Source: Proteus vulgaris
GTDB taxonomy: Bacteria; Pseudomonadota; Gammaproteobacteria; Enterobacterales; Enterobacteriaceae
Assembly (NCBI GenBank): GCA_901472505.1
Contig: LR590468.1
Location: 3,571,501 to 3,635,500, forward strand
Direction: 5' to 3'
Length of the DNA stretch: 64,000 nt
The position numbers were made by a program, and so were the translations under genes. The stretch's first letter is position 1, and every line of letters starts with the position of its first letter. Shown here piece after piece: positions 36,603-45,499 of the stretch. Below the pieces are notes generated by a model that saw nothing but the letters and a program-made list of their open reading frames with translations, did not search any database and had not been told where the DNA came from.

Positions 36603-37978
36603 ATGATGAATATTGAGAATATTGCTCGCCAACTAGTGCCTTTGTTAGGAGGTGCTGAAAATATTGCCAGTGCGGCGCATTGTGCTACCCGTTTAAGACT
36701 TGTACTTGTTGATGACACTAAAGCTGATAAAGAGGCAATTAATAAATTAGAAGGTGTAAAAGGGTGTTTTAGTAATGCAGGACAAATTCAGGTAATTTTT
36801 GGTACTGGCTTAGTTAATAAAGTACATGCTGCCTTTATTGCTGCAGCGGGTATTGGTGAATCAAGTAAATCTGAAGCAGCAAATATTGCCGCCAAAAAGC
36901 TCAACCCATTTCAGCGAATAGCTAGACTGCTTTCTAATATCTTTGTACCTATTATTCCTGCCATTTGTGGCGTCAGGTTTATTAATGGGGCTACTTGGGT
37001 TAATGAAAACTAACCAGTGGGTGAGTCCTGATAATGCACTCTATATCATGTTAGATATGTGTAGCTCTGCGGCATTTATTATTTTGCCTATTTTGATTGG
37101 TTTTTACTGCGGCAAAAGAGTTTGGCGGAAATCCTTATCTTGGCGCTACATTAGGTGGAATTTTAACGCATCCTGCATTAACTAACGCATGGGCGTTGCC
37201 GCTGGTTTTAACACCATGAACTTCTTTGGGTTAGAGGTGGCAATGATTGGTTATCAAGGTACTGTTTTTCCAGTCTTACTTGCCGTTTGGTTTATGAGTG
37301 TGTTGGAAAAACAATTACGTAAAGTTGTTCCTAATGCACTCGATTTAATTATCACGCCATTTTTAACCGTTATTATTTCGGGCTTTGTGGCGTTATTAGT
37401 TATAGGGCCTGTTGGTCGTTTTTTAGGTGATGGTATTTCATTACTATTAAGCACCTTAATTACACAAGCGGGTTGGATAGCAGGGCTGATTTTTGGTGGC
37501 CTTTATTCTGTGATTGTTATTACGGGTATTCACCACAGTTTTCATGCTGTCGAAGCGGGTTTATTAGGTAACCCAAATATTGGGGTTAATTTTTTATTGC
37601 CGATTTGGGCAATGGCAAAATATTGCTCAAGGTGGTGCTTGTATTGCTGTTTGGTTTAAAACCAATGATGCAAAAATTAAAGCAATCACAATCCCATCTG
37701 GTTTTTCCGCTATGTTAGGTATCACTGAAGCGGCCATTTTCGGGATTAATTTACGTTATGGAAAACCTTTTATTGCAGCGTTAATTGGTGGTGCGGCTGG
37801 AGGCGCTTGGGTTGTAGGCTCGCATGTTTATATGACAGCCGTAGGGTTGACTGCTATTCCGGGGATTGCAATCGTGCAAGCAGGTTCAATTATGAACTAT
37901 ATTATTGGCCTTGTGATTGCCTTTGTGACTGCGTTTGTTATCTCTCTTTTACTGAAATACAAAGTGGAGTCTGCATAA
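36603..37978 (+). CDS. scrA: PTS sucrose-specific EIIBC, frame broken four times as given
   Basis: The product imports and phosphorylates sucrose to sucrose 6-phosphate. The EIIB domain carries the phospho-cysteine in AAHCATRLRLVL; the EIIC membrane domain includes LYIMLDMCSSAAFIILPILIG, GYQGTVFPVLLAVWFMS and VITGIHHSFHAVEAGLLGNP. The text jumps frame at T3 36964-36966 (+1), T5 37101-37105 (+1), G3 37191-37193 (-1) and A4 37617-37620 (+1). Correcting all four gives 457 residues and a continuous match to Klebsiella ScrA (about 456). Four hits in one gene could mean a true pseudogene, but each is a homopolymer change and scrB is intact, so sequence error is likelier. It abuts scrB. No scrY or scrK is visible. 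Confidence 0.88.
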
Positions 37979-39385
37979 ATGAACACAAACGAAGGGTTAT
38001 CTGCGATTTTACAAGCGGTTATGCGTAATAGTACTAAAGCGGTAAAAGATAAATACTATCCACATTGGCATTTAGCACCAGTAACGGGATTATTGAATGA
38101 TCCCAATGGGTTTTGTTTTGATGGTGAATATTATCATCTGTTTTATCAATGGAATCCTTTGTCTTGTGAGCATAAAAATAAATGTTGGGGTCATTGGCGT
38201 TCAAAGGATTTGATTATTTGGCAGCATCAACCTGTTGCTTTACTGCCTGATGAATTTTATGACAAAGATGGCTGTTATTCCGGTAGTGCCGTGATCTACC
38301 AAGGGCAATTAACCCTTTGTTATACTGGTAATGTCAAATTTGAGGATGGCTCTCGTACGGCATGGCAATGTTTAGCTGTTGAAAATCAGCAGGGAGGTTT
38401 TGATAAGTTAGGGCCTGTATTAGGGCTTCCTGAAGGCTATAGTGGTCATGTCCGTGATCCGAAGATTTGGCAATATAATGATATCTGGTACATGGTATTA
38501 GGCGCACAAAACTTAGATAAACAGGGTAAGGTTTTACTCTATCGTGCATCTCACTTATATCAATGGCAATTAGCCGGCGAGTTAGCGGGAAGTTATTTAG
38601 GCGGGTTAGCTGATGCGGGTTATATGTGGGAATGCCCAGATCTCTTTGAACTAGATGATCGCTTTATTCTATTAACATGTCCCCAAGGTATAAAAAGAGA
38701 GCAACAACGATTTTTAAATTCGCATTCTAGTGCCTATTTAATAGGAGACTTTGATTATTCAACATTGCAATTTCAGCATGGTGATTTAATCGAACTAGAT
38801 GCAGGTTTTGAATTTTACGCACCACAAACCACATTAGCGAATGGCAGACGTTTATTATTTGGTTGGATGGGAGTTCCTGATGGTGAAGAGATGTACCAAC
38901 CGACCATTGCTAATGGCTGGATACACCAAATGACTTGCCCTCGCGAATTACATATAAAAGAAGGGATGCTTTATCAACAACCCGTAAAAGAGTTACAGCA
39001 ACTCAGACAAAAGCCAGCATATTGGCAGGGTATTGCTGATGATGCGCCAGATATCAGCGGATTTTCGTTTGAATTTGAAGTAGAGCTATTTGGCTCTCTT
39101 ACTATTTATTTTTCTGATACTCTTGCTTTATTCATTGAAAATAATCAAGCCGTGTTAAAACGCCGTAGTGTTAAAAACGGGGAGTGGCAATCACGTTTCT
39201 GGTCTGGTGATATAAAACATCTTCAAATATTATGTGATAGCTCTAGTGTAGAGATTTTCTTTAATGGCGGAGCCGGTGTGATGAGTAGCCGTTTTTTCCC
39301 TTTAGAAAAACAGACTATCTGTTTCTTGGGAAAAGACACAATAAACCTCACAACTTGGCAATTAAAGAATGCATTACTCAGTTAA
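37979..39385 (+). CDS. scrB: Sucrose-6-phosphate hydrolase (GH32)
   Basis: 468 residues, cytoplasmic. The three catalytic blocks of GH32 are present: nucleophile Asp in LLNDPNGFCF, transition-state Asp in HVRDPKIW, and acid/base Glu in WECPDLF. The N-terminal five-bladed propeller is followed by a C-terminal beta-sandwich (DSSSVEIFFNGG). It cleaves sucrose 6-phosphate made by ScrA into glucose 6-phosphate and fructose. The ATG directly follows the scrA stop. It is intact. Confidence 0.96.
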   Translation: MNTNEGLSAILQAVMRNSTKAVKDKYYPHWHLAPVTGLLNDPNGFCFDGEYYHLFYQWNPLSCEHKNKCWGHWRSKDLIIWQHQPVALLPDEFYDKDGCYSGSAVIYQGQLTLCYTGNVKFEDGSRTAWQCLAVENQQGGFDKLGPVLGLPEGYSGHVRDPKIWQYNDIWYMVLGAQNLDKQGKVLLYRASHLYQWQLAGELAGSYLGGLADAGYMWECPDLFELDDRFILLTCPQGIKREQQRFLNSHSSAYLIGDFDYSTLQFQHGDLIELDAGFEFYAPQTTLANGRRLLFGWMGVPDGEEMYQPTIANGWIHQMTCPRELHIKEGMLYQQPVKELQQLRQKPAYWQGIADDAPDISGFSFEFEVELFGSLTIYFSDTLALFIENNQAVLKRRSVKNGEWQSRFWSGDIKHLQILCDSSSVEIFFNGGAGVMSSRFFPLEKQTICFLGKDTINLTTWQLKNALLS

Positions 39386-39448
39386 ATACAATTATATAAA
39401 CAATAAAACAGTTTAAGTTTAGCGAACGTGACATTAAGTAGAACAATA

Positions 39449-40460
39449 GTGAAAAAACAAAAAACGTATCACGATCACCGATATTGCAAAATTAGCGAGC
39501 GTTTCAAAAACAACGGCAAGTTTAGTATTAAATGGTCGTGGTAAAGAGATGCGTGTATCTGATGATACTATCGCGCGTATTACGGCTATTGCTGAACAAT
39601 ATCAGTATCAGCCTAATATTCATGCTCGCTCTTTACGTGATAACCGTAGTTATGCATTAGGGTTGGTTATTCCTGATATTACTAACTATGGCTTTGCTTC
39701 TGTGGCGTATGAACTTGAAATATTATGCAGAGAAGCAGGTATTCAATTACTTATTTCTTGTACTGATGAAAATGCTGCTCAAGAAACGCTGGCAATCGAA
39801 CATCTATTATCACGTCAAATTGATGGTTTGATTGTGGCTTCTTGTTTACAAAGTGATTTTGAATATCAACGTTTAAGTAAACAAATACCTGTTGTGTTAT
39901 TTGACCGGTATTTTGAAGGAACAACATTACCTTTTGTTGTCACCGATTCAATAACGGCAACACAACAACTTATTGCAGAAATTGCTTCGACAAAAGGTAT
40001 TGATGAATTTTATTTCCTAGGTGGGCAATCAACGCTTTCACCGACTAAAGATCGTCTTTTGGGTTTCACCCAAGGGCTTTCACAAGCACAAATCAATCTA
40101 AAATCAGAGTGGATCATACATGGGCATTATCACCCAAGTTCAGGTTATGAAATGTTCGGCTCTTTGTGTGCATCGCTAGGGCGATCGCCTAAGTTTGTTT
40201 TTACTTCTGCTTGTGGCTTATTAGATGGAGTGTTGCGCTATCTAAGTCAAAATAAAATAATGCAAAATGAAGTCTATTTAGCTGGTTTTGATGATCACTA
40301 TTTGTATGATTCATTATCAATGCCAATAGATACTGTTGCACAAAATAATCCTGAATTAGCATCATATTGTTTCCGACTGGTTATGGGATTAATTAACCAG
40401 ACAAACTTAGAAGTTCATCAAATTTTTGTTCCAGCAAAAATTCATCAACGACATGAGTAA
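39449..40460 (+). CDS. scrR: LacI-family sucrose operon repressor, frame broken once as given
   Basis: GTG at 39449 starts VKKQK, then the frame is lost at the A6 run 39459-39464. With A5 it continues RITITDIAKLASVSKTTASL, the classic LacI helix-turn-helix. The full product is 336 residues, as for ScrR. The effector domain (LGLVIPDITNYGF, GLIVASCLQ, PVVLFDRYF, FLGGQSTLSPTKDRLLGFTQGL, AGFDDHYLYDSLS) follows ScrR closely. It represses scr genes unless fructose or fructose 1-phosphate is present. It is the third gene of scrABR, with a candidate operator upstream of scrA. Confidence 0.9.
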
Positions 40461-40478
40461 GACTGAGCAATTTTATGC

Positions 40479-40520
40479 AATCATCAGTATAGTGTTTATG
40501 ATACAAGCTGATGATTTTTA
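40479..40520 (+). terminator. Terminator of scrABR
   Basis: AATCATCAG (40479-40487) pairs with CTGATGATT (40508-40516), followed by TTT. The loop of about 20 nt is long, but the position 20 nt after scrR fits. Confidence 0.65.
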
Positions 40521-40542
40521 CTGTTGATGGAGTCAATATTCA

Positions 40543-41412
40543 ATGCGACAAGAGCAGGCTAAACTTATTCACCTTCCTGAGCTTAATCGTCTTGCTTATC
40601 TACAAGCTGAGTATTTACATCAAACTTTTTCACGTCATACTCATGAAGGCTTCTGTATTGGTGTAATTGATGATGGCGCACAACAGTTTTATCGTACAGG
40701 AAGCGAACATATCGCCCCTAAAGGCGATATTATTATAGTTAATGCTGACGAAGTCCACACCGGCTCCTCTGCGGTAGAATCAGGTTGGGCTTATCAGGCC
40801 ATTTATCCTACACCGGAATATCTGCAAACATTAACGCGTGATCTACAACAAGAGCAGGGTGCAACACCTTGGTTTCCTGATGCTGTTATTCACGATCCCG
40901 GTTTAAGCCAACAACTTTTATTGCTTTTTTCATTACTGAGACAACCCAATAATTATCTTCTAAAAGAGTCTTTATTACTTTCCACAATGGCAATGTTGAT
41001 TTTGCGTTATAGCAAAACAAGAACTCAAGCAAAGCCATTAAGCGTAATAGGTCAACGATTACAATGGATAAGTGAATTAATGAATGACACACCTGAAAAT
41101 GAGTTTTCACTTAATACATTGGCTGAAATGGTGAATTTAAGCCCATGGCATTTTTTACGTCAATTTAAAAAAGAGATAGGCATGACTCCTCATGCTTGGC
41201 TTATTCAAGCACGGATTCGAAAAGCAAGACAATTACTCTCTTTAGGTCACACACTTACGGATGTGACACAACGTTGTGGTTTTTCTGATCAAAGCCATTT
41301 TCATCGTCATTTCAAAAATACCATTGGTGTTACACCAGGCAATTATTTGAAGGGGCTTCAATTGCCTTCTTCTTTGAAATCGCCACTGACTGTAATAAAA
41401 AAAACAAAATAG
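40543..41412 (+). CDS. AraC-family regulator with cupin sensor
   Basis: 289 residues. The N-terminal AraC-type cupin (FSRHTHEGFCIGVIDDGAQQF, GDIIIVNADEVHTG) binds a small ligand. The C-terminal pair of helix-turn-helix motifs spans about 190-275 (FSLNTLAEMVNLSPWHFLRQFKKEIGMTPHAWL, LTDVTQRCGFSDQSHFHRHFKNTIGVTPGNYL). It is in line with azlCD, 82 nt downstream, so it probably controls that exporter pair. Such AraC-AzlC pairings are common. The ligand is unknown, probably an amino acid or analogue. RBS GGAG. Confidence 0.85.
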   Translation: MRQEQAKLIHLPELNRLAYLQAEYLHQTFSRHTHEGFCIGVIDDGAQQFYRTGSEHIAPKGDIIIVNADEVHTGSSAVESGWAYQAIYPTPEYLQTLTRDLQQEQGATPWFPDAVIHDPGLSQQLLLLFSLLRQPNNYLLKESLLLSTMAMLILRYSKTRTQAKPLSVIGQRLQWISELMNDTPENEFSLNTLAEMVNLSPWHFLRQFKKEIGMTPHAWLIQARIRKARQLLSLGHTLTDVTQRCGFSDQSHFHRHFKNTIGVTPGNYLKGLQLPSSLKSPLTVIKKTK

Positions 41413-41494
41413 CAATTTTATACAAGCCCATTTATTTTTATTGACTGATAATCATTCCATATAGAATTGATGTATTAGAAGCGAAGATAGATAA

Positions 41495-42202
41495 ATGGTG
41501 AAAAATAATAATGAAAATAGGCAAATAATGCGTGCTTTTGGCCTAGGGGCTTTGCATGTCTTACCTTTATGTCTTGCTGTTATTCCATGGGGAATATTAG
41601 CCGGTTCAATGGCTGTTGATGCAGGGTTAACTTTTGCACAAAGTGTCGGAATGTCTGCCATTATTTTTGCGGGGGCGGCACAATTAGTGACATTAGGACT
41701 GGTGATTTCTGGTGCCGGTATGTTGACGATTATTGTTTCTGTTTTTTTTATTACTGCTCAACATCTTTTATATGGTTTAACCTTACGTCCTTATGTTGCC
41801 CATTTAAAATGGTATCAGCGTATTACCATCGGATTTTTACTGACTGACGAGCTTTTTGCCGTTTCAGCACAACCTAAAGTGAAATTAACACCCGCTTATA
41901 TGATAGGTGCGGGATTGTGTTTTTATTTAGCGTGGGTGGCAGTCAGTATCGTGGGTATTATTATGGCCAGTCAAGTTTCTGATTTATCTCGTTATCATCT
42001 TGATTTCTCTATTGTTGCCACATTATTGGCAATTGTGATCCCATTAATAAAAACATTTAGTACTTTAGTGGGCGTGATCGTCTCTTTTTGCCTCTCAATT
42101 GTTTTCAATTGGTTGAATATAGAAGGTGGTGTCGTTATTGGGGGATTAACCGGTATGTTTATCGCGGTTTGTGTTGCGAAAATAAGAGGAGAACAAAAAT
42201 GA
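41495..42202 (+). CDS. azlC: AzlC-family branched-chain amino acid exporter large subunit
   Basis: 235 residues with seven to eight TM segments. The opening AFGLGALHVLPLCLAVIPWGILAGSMAVDAGLTFAQS and the AGAAQLVTLGLV, ITAQHLLYGLTLRPYV and LLTDELFAV blocks are typical of AzlC/YgaZ. With AzlD it exports valine, leucine or analogues. It overlaps azlD by 4 nt (ATGA). It is intact. Confidence 0.9.
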   Translation: MVKNNNENRQIMRAFGLGALHVLPLCLAVIPWGILAGSMAVDAGLTFAQSVGMSAIIFAGAAQLVTLGLVISGAGMLTIIVSVFFITAQHLLYGLTLRPYVAHLKWYQRITIGFLLTDELFAVSAQPKVKLTPAYMIGAGLCFYLAWVAVSIVGIIMASQVSDLSRYHLDFSIVATLLAIVIPLIKTFSTLVGVIVSFCLSIVFNWLNIEGGVVIGGLTGMFIAVCVAKIRGEQK

Positions 42203-42513
42203 CATGGTCGTTATTATTAATTTTGGCACTCGTCATTTTCATGTTGCGTTATTTCTTTCTTGAACCGGCGATCCCCATTAAATTACCGTCAGTGATCAGA
42301 CAAGCTTTAGGGTATTCTGCACCTTGTTTATTAACCGCTATTTGCGCGCCGATCGTGCTGTTAGAAAAAAGCGAATTTAAAGGTATTATTGACAATCCTT
42401 ATCTTTGGGGCACCTTATTATGTGTTGGATTAGCGCTTAAAATACGTAATACCTTAGTGGTGGTTTTACTCACATTGGTAGGTTTTTATCTGCTCAATGC
42501 CTTTTTAAATTAA
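42199..42513 (+). CDS. azlD: AzlD-family exporter small subunit
   Basis: 104 residues and about four TM segments. The start at 42199 follows AGGAGAACAAAA and overlaps the azlC stop; the longer open frame upstream is not used. The conserved RYFFLEPAIPIKLPSVIRQALGYSAPCLLTAICAP block is present. It is the partner of AzlC (YgaZ/YgaH type pair). It is intact. Confidence 0.88.
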   Translation: MTWSLLLILALVIFMLRYFFLEPAIPIKLPSVIRQALGYSAPCLLTAICAPIVLLEKSEFKGIIDNPYLWGTLLCVGLALKIRNTLVVVLLTLVGFYLLNAFLN

Positions 42514-42826
42514 ATACTCAAGCAATAGTATTTAACGTAATATTTACATTTAAAAATAATCTCTTTTGTATTAATATGTTTCGTTATCTTATCAGCCGTC
42601 TTTGAACGGCTGATTCTACCTCTCTTTTCTAGATGACTCTTCATTATTCGACTCGTTTCACCTCTCATTTTTAACGTGTACCAATTGATGTTGTGTTAAA
42701 AAAATGTGATCTAAATTGCTTGGATTTGGTTTTACTTCTGTTTTTGGTTTTTTGTTTTGAATACCATCGCAGAATCACAAGCCTGATATCCTTATTCTCG
42801 TTATCAATGATACGGAGGCACTTTAT
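42514..42826. other. Intergenic region before the DeoR-PfkB cassette
   Basis: About 310 bases without a gene. A stem-loop (ATCAGCCGT 42591-42599 with ACGGCTGAT 42606-42614, then a pyrimidine-rich tract) may terminate azlCD. The promoter of the following operon should lie in the right half, but I cannot place it. GGAGGC precedes the next start. Confidence 0.55.
42591..42623 (+). terminator. Probable terminator of araC-azlCD
   Basis: A 9-bp perfect stem with a 6-nt loop, followed by TCTACCTCTCTTTT. The T-run is interrupted, so the terminator may be weak. It lies about 80 nt after azlD. Confidence 0.5.
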
Positions 42827-44071
42827 ATGTTTTCAGAAGAACGGCGACAGGAAATCTACACCATCATCAGGGAACAAAAGAAAGTTAAAGTGGCTCAACT
42901 TGCGGAGAAATTCAGCGTGACGCTGGAGACGATTCGCAGTGATTTGAAATACCTTGAAGGAGAAGGGTTGATCAAACGTTGTCATGGTGGCGCCATACTA
43001 GGGAAACAAGAAATTAAAAAAATAAGTAAATTCAGTGATAGTTTTGATATTTCATGTTTATTGCACGATTTATTAATCGTTAGAGAACGTAAAGATAGAA
43101 AACCAGAAGGGAAAGTCTGTGTGTTAGGATCGTTTGTGGTGGATATTATCGCCAATGTCGAATCTTTTCCGAAAGTTGGTGAATTAGTTAATTCAAAAAG
43201 CAATTCGATAGGTCCTGGTGGTAAAGGAACAAATCAGGCGATGGCTGCTAGTTTTTCTGATGCTAAAGTCCATTTAATAACGAAAGTTGGTGAAGATCAT
43301 TTTAGTAAATACGCTTATAAATATTTACAAGAAAGTGGTATTGATTCTTTCACTATTTTTCAAACAGAAACGGTGCCAACAGGTAGTTCGATTAGTTATT
43401 TAGCTGACAAAACACAAAACAATATTACAGCAACTTATTTAGGGGCAAATAATACCTTCTCTCAACAAGAAATTGATATTTCTTTGCCTTATGTAAGTGA
43501 AGCAGATGTGTTATTGCTTCAAGGCGAAATTAATATAGAAGCCAATATTAAGGCCGCCTTATTTGCTAAGTCGGTTAATAAAATCGTTATATTGAATGTT
43601 GCACCTTATAACGAAAATCTAAAACAACTTTATTTATATCTTGATTTTATTACTTTAAATGCAAACCAAGCATCGCATTGGGCTGATATTGAAATAAACG
43701 ATATTAATGATGCAAAACAGGCGATCAGTATTATTTCCGGTGACGAAAGTAAGAAAGTGATTATTTATATGGATGAACTTGGTGTGGTTTATTTTGATGG
43801 TCGAGCCACATTCCATATTCCACCTATGCCATCATTACGTGTGGATACGATGGCAGCAACAGATGCGTTTAACGGCGCATTTGCTTCAAAGATAGCCGCA
43901 GGGGGAACAATGCATGAATGTGTCTTATTTGCTAGTGCTTTCCTCTCTGCCTTCATAGAACAAAAAGGCGTAACAGCAATGCCTGTCCTTTCTCAAGTGC
44001 AGGCTCGCCTTAAATCAAGGCTTGAAGATATTCGGCCTCAAATAATCTGCAATGAGAAAAGGTGCGTATAA
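42827..44071 (+). CDS. DeoR-type HTH fused to PfkB-family carbohydrate kinase
   Basis: 414 residues. Residues 1-60 are a DeoR-type winged helix (EERRQEIYTIIREQKKVKVAQLAEKFSVTLETIRSDLKYLE, then HGGAIL). From about 95 a PfkB/ribokinase fold follows: VCVLGSFVVDIIANV, substrate/phosphate motif GPGGKGTNQAMAA (129-141), and VDTMAATDAFNGAFA (339-353). In active PfkB kinases the last motif reads DTxGAGD. Here two anion-hole glycines are replaced (AATD), but the catalytic Asp346 remains. It may therefore be a weak kinase or a sugar sensor controlling the operon. It is first in a probable operon with tctCBA, dhaKL and a DapA-like gene, with a TAATG junction to tctC. Confidence 0.85.
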   Translation: MFSEERRQEIYTIIREQKKVKVAQLAEKFSVTLETIRSDLKYLEGEGLIKRCHGGAILGKQEIKKISKFSDSFDISCLLHDLLIVRERKDRKPEGKVCVLGSFVVDIIANVESFPKVGELVNSKSNSIGPGGKGTNQAMAASFSDAKVHLITKVGEDHFSKYAYKYLQESGIDSFTIFQTETVPTGSSISYLADKTQNNITATYLGANNTFSQQEIDISLPYVSEADVLLLQGEINIEANIKAALFAKSVNKIVILNVAPYNENLKQLYLYLDFITLNANQASHWADIEINDINDAKQAISIISGDESKKVIIYMDELGVVYFDGRATFHIPPMPSLRVDTMAATDAFNGAFASKIAAGGTMHECVLFASAFLSAFIEQKGVTAMPVLSQVQARLKSRLEDIRPQIICNEKRCV

Positions 44072-45015
44072 TGAAAAAAACACTTCTGGCATTTACCCTA
44101 TGCAGTTCCATTTTTACACTTCCGGCTTTTGCTCAATATCCTGAGAAACCGATTACTATCATAGTTCCTTGGGCGGCGGGCGGTAATACTGATACAGTTG
44201 CACGATTAGCAGCGAAAGGACTACAAGAAGAATTGGGCGTAACGGTTAATGTCGTCAATAAAACCGGCGGTAGTGGTGTTGTAGGTCATGATGCGATTAA
44301 AAATGCAAAACCTGATGGCTATACGCTAGGAATTGCAACGGTTGAAATTACCATGATGCATCACCAAGGTATGACGAACTTAACCTATCAAGATTACACG
44401 CCTATCACACGTCTTGCTGTTATCTATGGTGGATTGCAAGTTGGAAAATCATCACCATTTAAAAATGCACAAGAAATTATCGATTACGCCAAAGCAAATC
44501 CGGGTAAGTTAAAAGCATCAGGCAGTGGCTTAAATTCAATTTGGCACCTTAATACGATTGGTATGTTGCGTGCGGCAGGGTTACCAGATAATGCTATTCG
44601 TTTTATTCCTTCTCAAGGCGCAAGTGCTGCATTACAAGAATTAGCATCAGGAGGTGTCGATATCGTGACTTCTTCATTAGGTGAAGCTGACAGTATGGTA
44701 AAAGCCGGTTTAGTGAAACATATGGCTATTATGTCAAACGAAAAATCAACTTTTTACCCTAATGTCCCCTTATTCAAAGAAGCCACACCTTACAATTGGG
44801 ATCTGCAAGCATGGAATATGTTAGTGGCACCCAAAGGACTCGATAAAGAAGTGCAAGATAAACTCACCGCAGCCATGAAAAAAGTGTATGCATCAGGTGA
44901 ATTAGCCGAATTTGCAAATAAACAAGGTTTTGAAGTTATCGAATTATACGGCGATGATGCCACTCAATTTATGGCCAATGAAGATAAAAAGTTTGGTGAA
45001 ATTATAAAGAAATAA
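44071..45015 (+). CDS. tctC: Tripartite tricarboxylate-type transporter, periplasmic binding protein
   Basis: 314 residues. Signal peptide MKKTLLAFTLCSSIFTLPAFA, then the TctC/Bug fold: YPEKPITIIVPWAAGGNTDTVAR, VNKTGGSGVVGHDAIKNAKPDGYTLG and the C-terminal GFEVIELYG. The ligand, a carboxylate or sugar acid, cannot be told from sequence. The start at 44071 overlaps the stop of the regulator gene; a GTG nine bases earlier is less likely. A hairpin with a T-run follows, before tctB. Confidence 0.9.
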   Translation: MKKTLLAFTLCSSIFTLPAFAQYPEKPITIIVPWAAGGNTDTVARLAAKGLQEELGVTVNVVNKTGGSGVVGHDAIKNAKPDGYTLGIATVEITMMHHQGMTNLTYQDYTPITRLAVIYGGLQVGKSSPFKNAQEIIDYAKANPGKLKASGSGLNSIWHLNTIGMLRAAGLPDNAIRFIPSQGASAALQELASGGVDIVTSSLGEADSMVKAGLVKHMAIMSNEKSTFYPNVPLFKEATPYNWDLQAWNMLVAPKGLDKEVQDKLTAAMKKVYASGELAEFANKQGFEVIELYGDDATQFMANEDKKFGEIIKK

Positions 45016-45021
45016 CTGAGG

Positions 45022-45046
45022 AAACGGCTGAATAACAGCCGTTTTT
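45022..45046 (+). terminator. Intra-operon hairpin between tctC and tctB
   Basis: A 9-bp perfect stem AAACGGCTG / CAGCCGTTT with a 5-nt loop runs straight into TTT and the tctB ATG. It looks like a partial terminator or mRNA 3'-end protector that would keep binding protein in excess of the membrane subunits, as in many transport operons. Confidence 0.7.
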
Positions 45047-45472
45047 ATGCTTATGCTAAATCGTCATATTCTATCGCTAATATTTTGTTGCTTTGGTTTA
45101 TTCCTTATTGTTTATAGCGCGTATTCATTAGGGGATTTTAGTGAATATGGTGCCGCGTTTATGCCTTCTATTATTGGCGGAGGCATGATTATATTTTCAT
45201 TAATAGATATATTTTCACGTAAACAAGAAAGTGATATTCCATTGATGACATGGCATGAAATAAAATTTGTCTTCTTAATTATCGGAATTATTCTTTTTTA
45301 TGTATTCGCATCAGATTATTTAGGTTTTATTTTTACTGGGTTAATTATTACTGCACCATTAATGATGAAATATGCGATCGTAAAACCCATATACAGTTTT
45401 ATTATTTCAGCTGGTGTGGTGTTAGGTGTGTATTACTTATTTACCGCTGTACTGTTAGTACCGCTACCTTAG
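45047..45472 (+). CDS. tctB: Tripartite tricarboxylate transporter small membrane subunit
   Basis: 141 residues, four TM segments in two pairs, TctB family pattern (YGAAFMPSIIGGGMIIFSLIDI; YVFASDYLGFIFTGLIITAPLMM). The first ATG (45047) directly follows the T-run of the hairpin. A second ATG (45053) is possible, and neither has an adjacent Shine-Dalgarno. GAGG lies just ahead of the hairpin, which if folded would bring it close to the start. It pairs with TctA. Confidence 0.82.
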   Translation: MLMLNRHILSLIFCCFGLFLIVYSAYSLGDFSEYGAAFMPSIIGGGMIIFSLIDIFSRKQESDIPLMTWHEIKFVFLIIGIILFYVFASDYLGFIFTGLIITAPLMMKYAIVKPIYSFIISAGVVLGVYYLFTAVLLVPLP

Positions 45473-45499
45473 CTATTTTCATAAATAGAGAACAACAGT

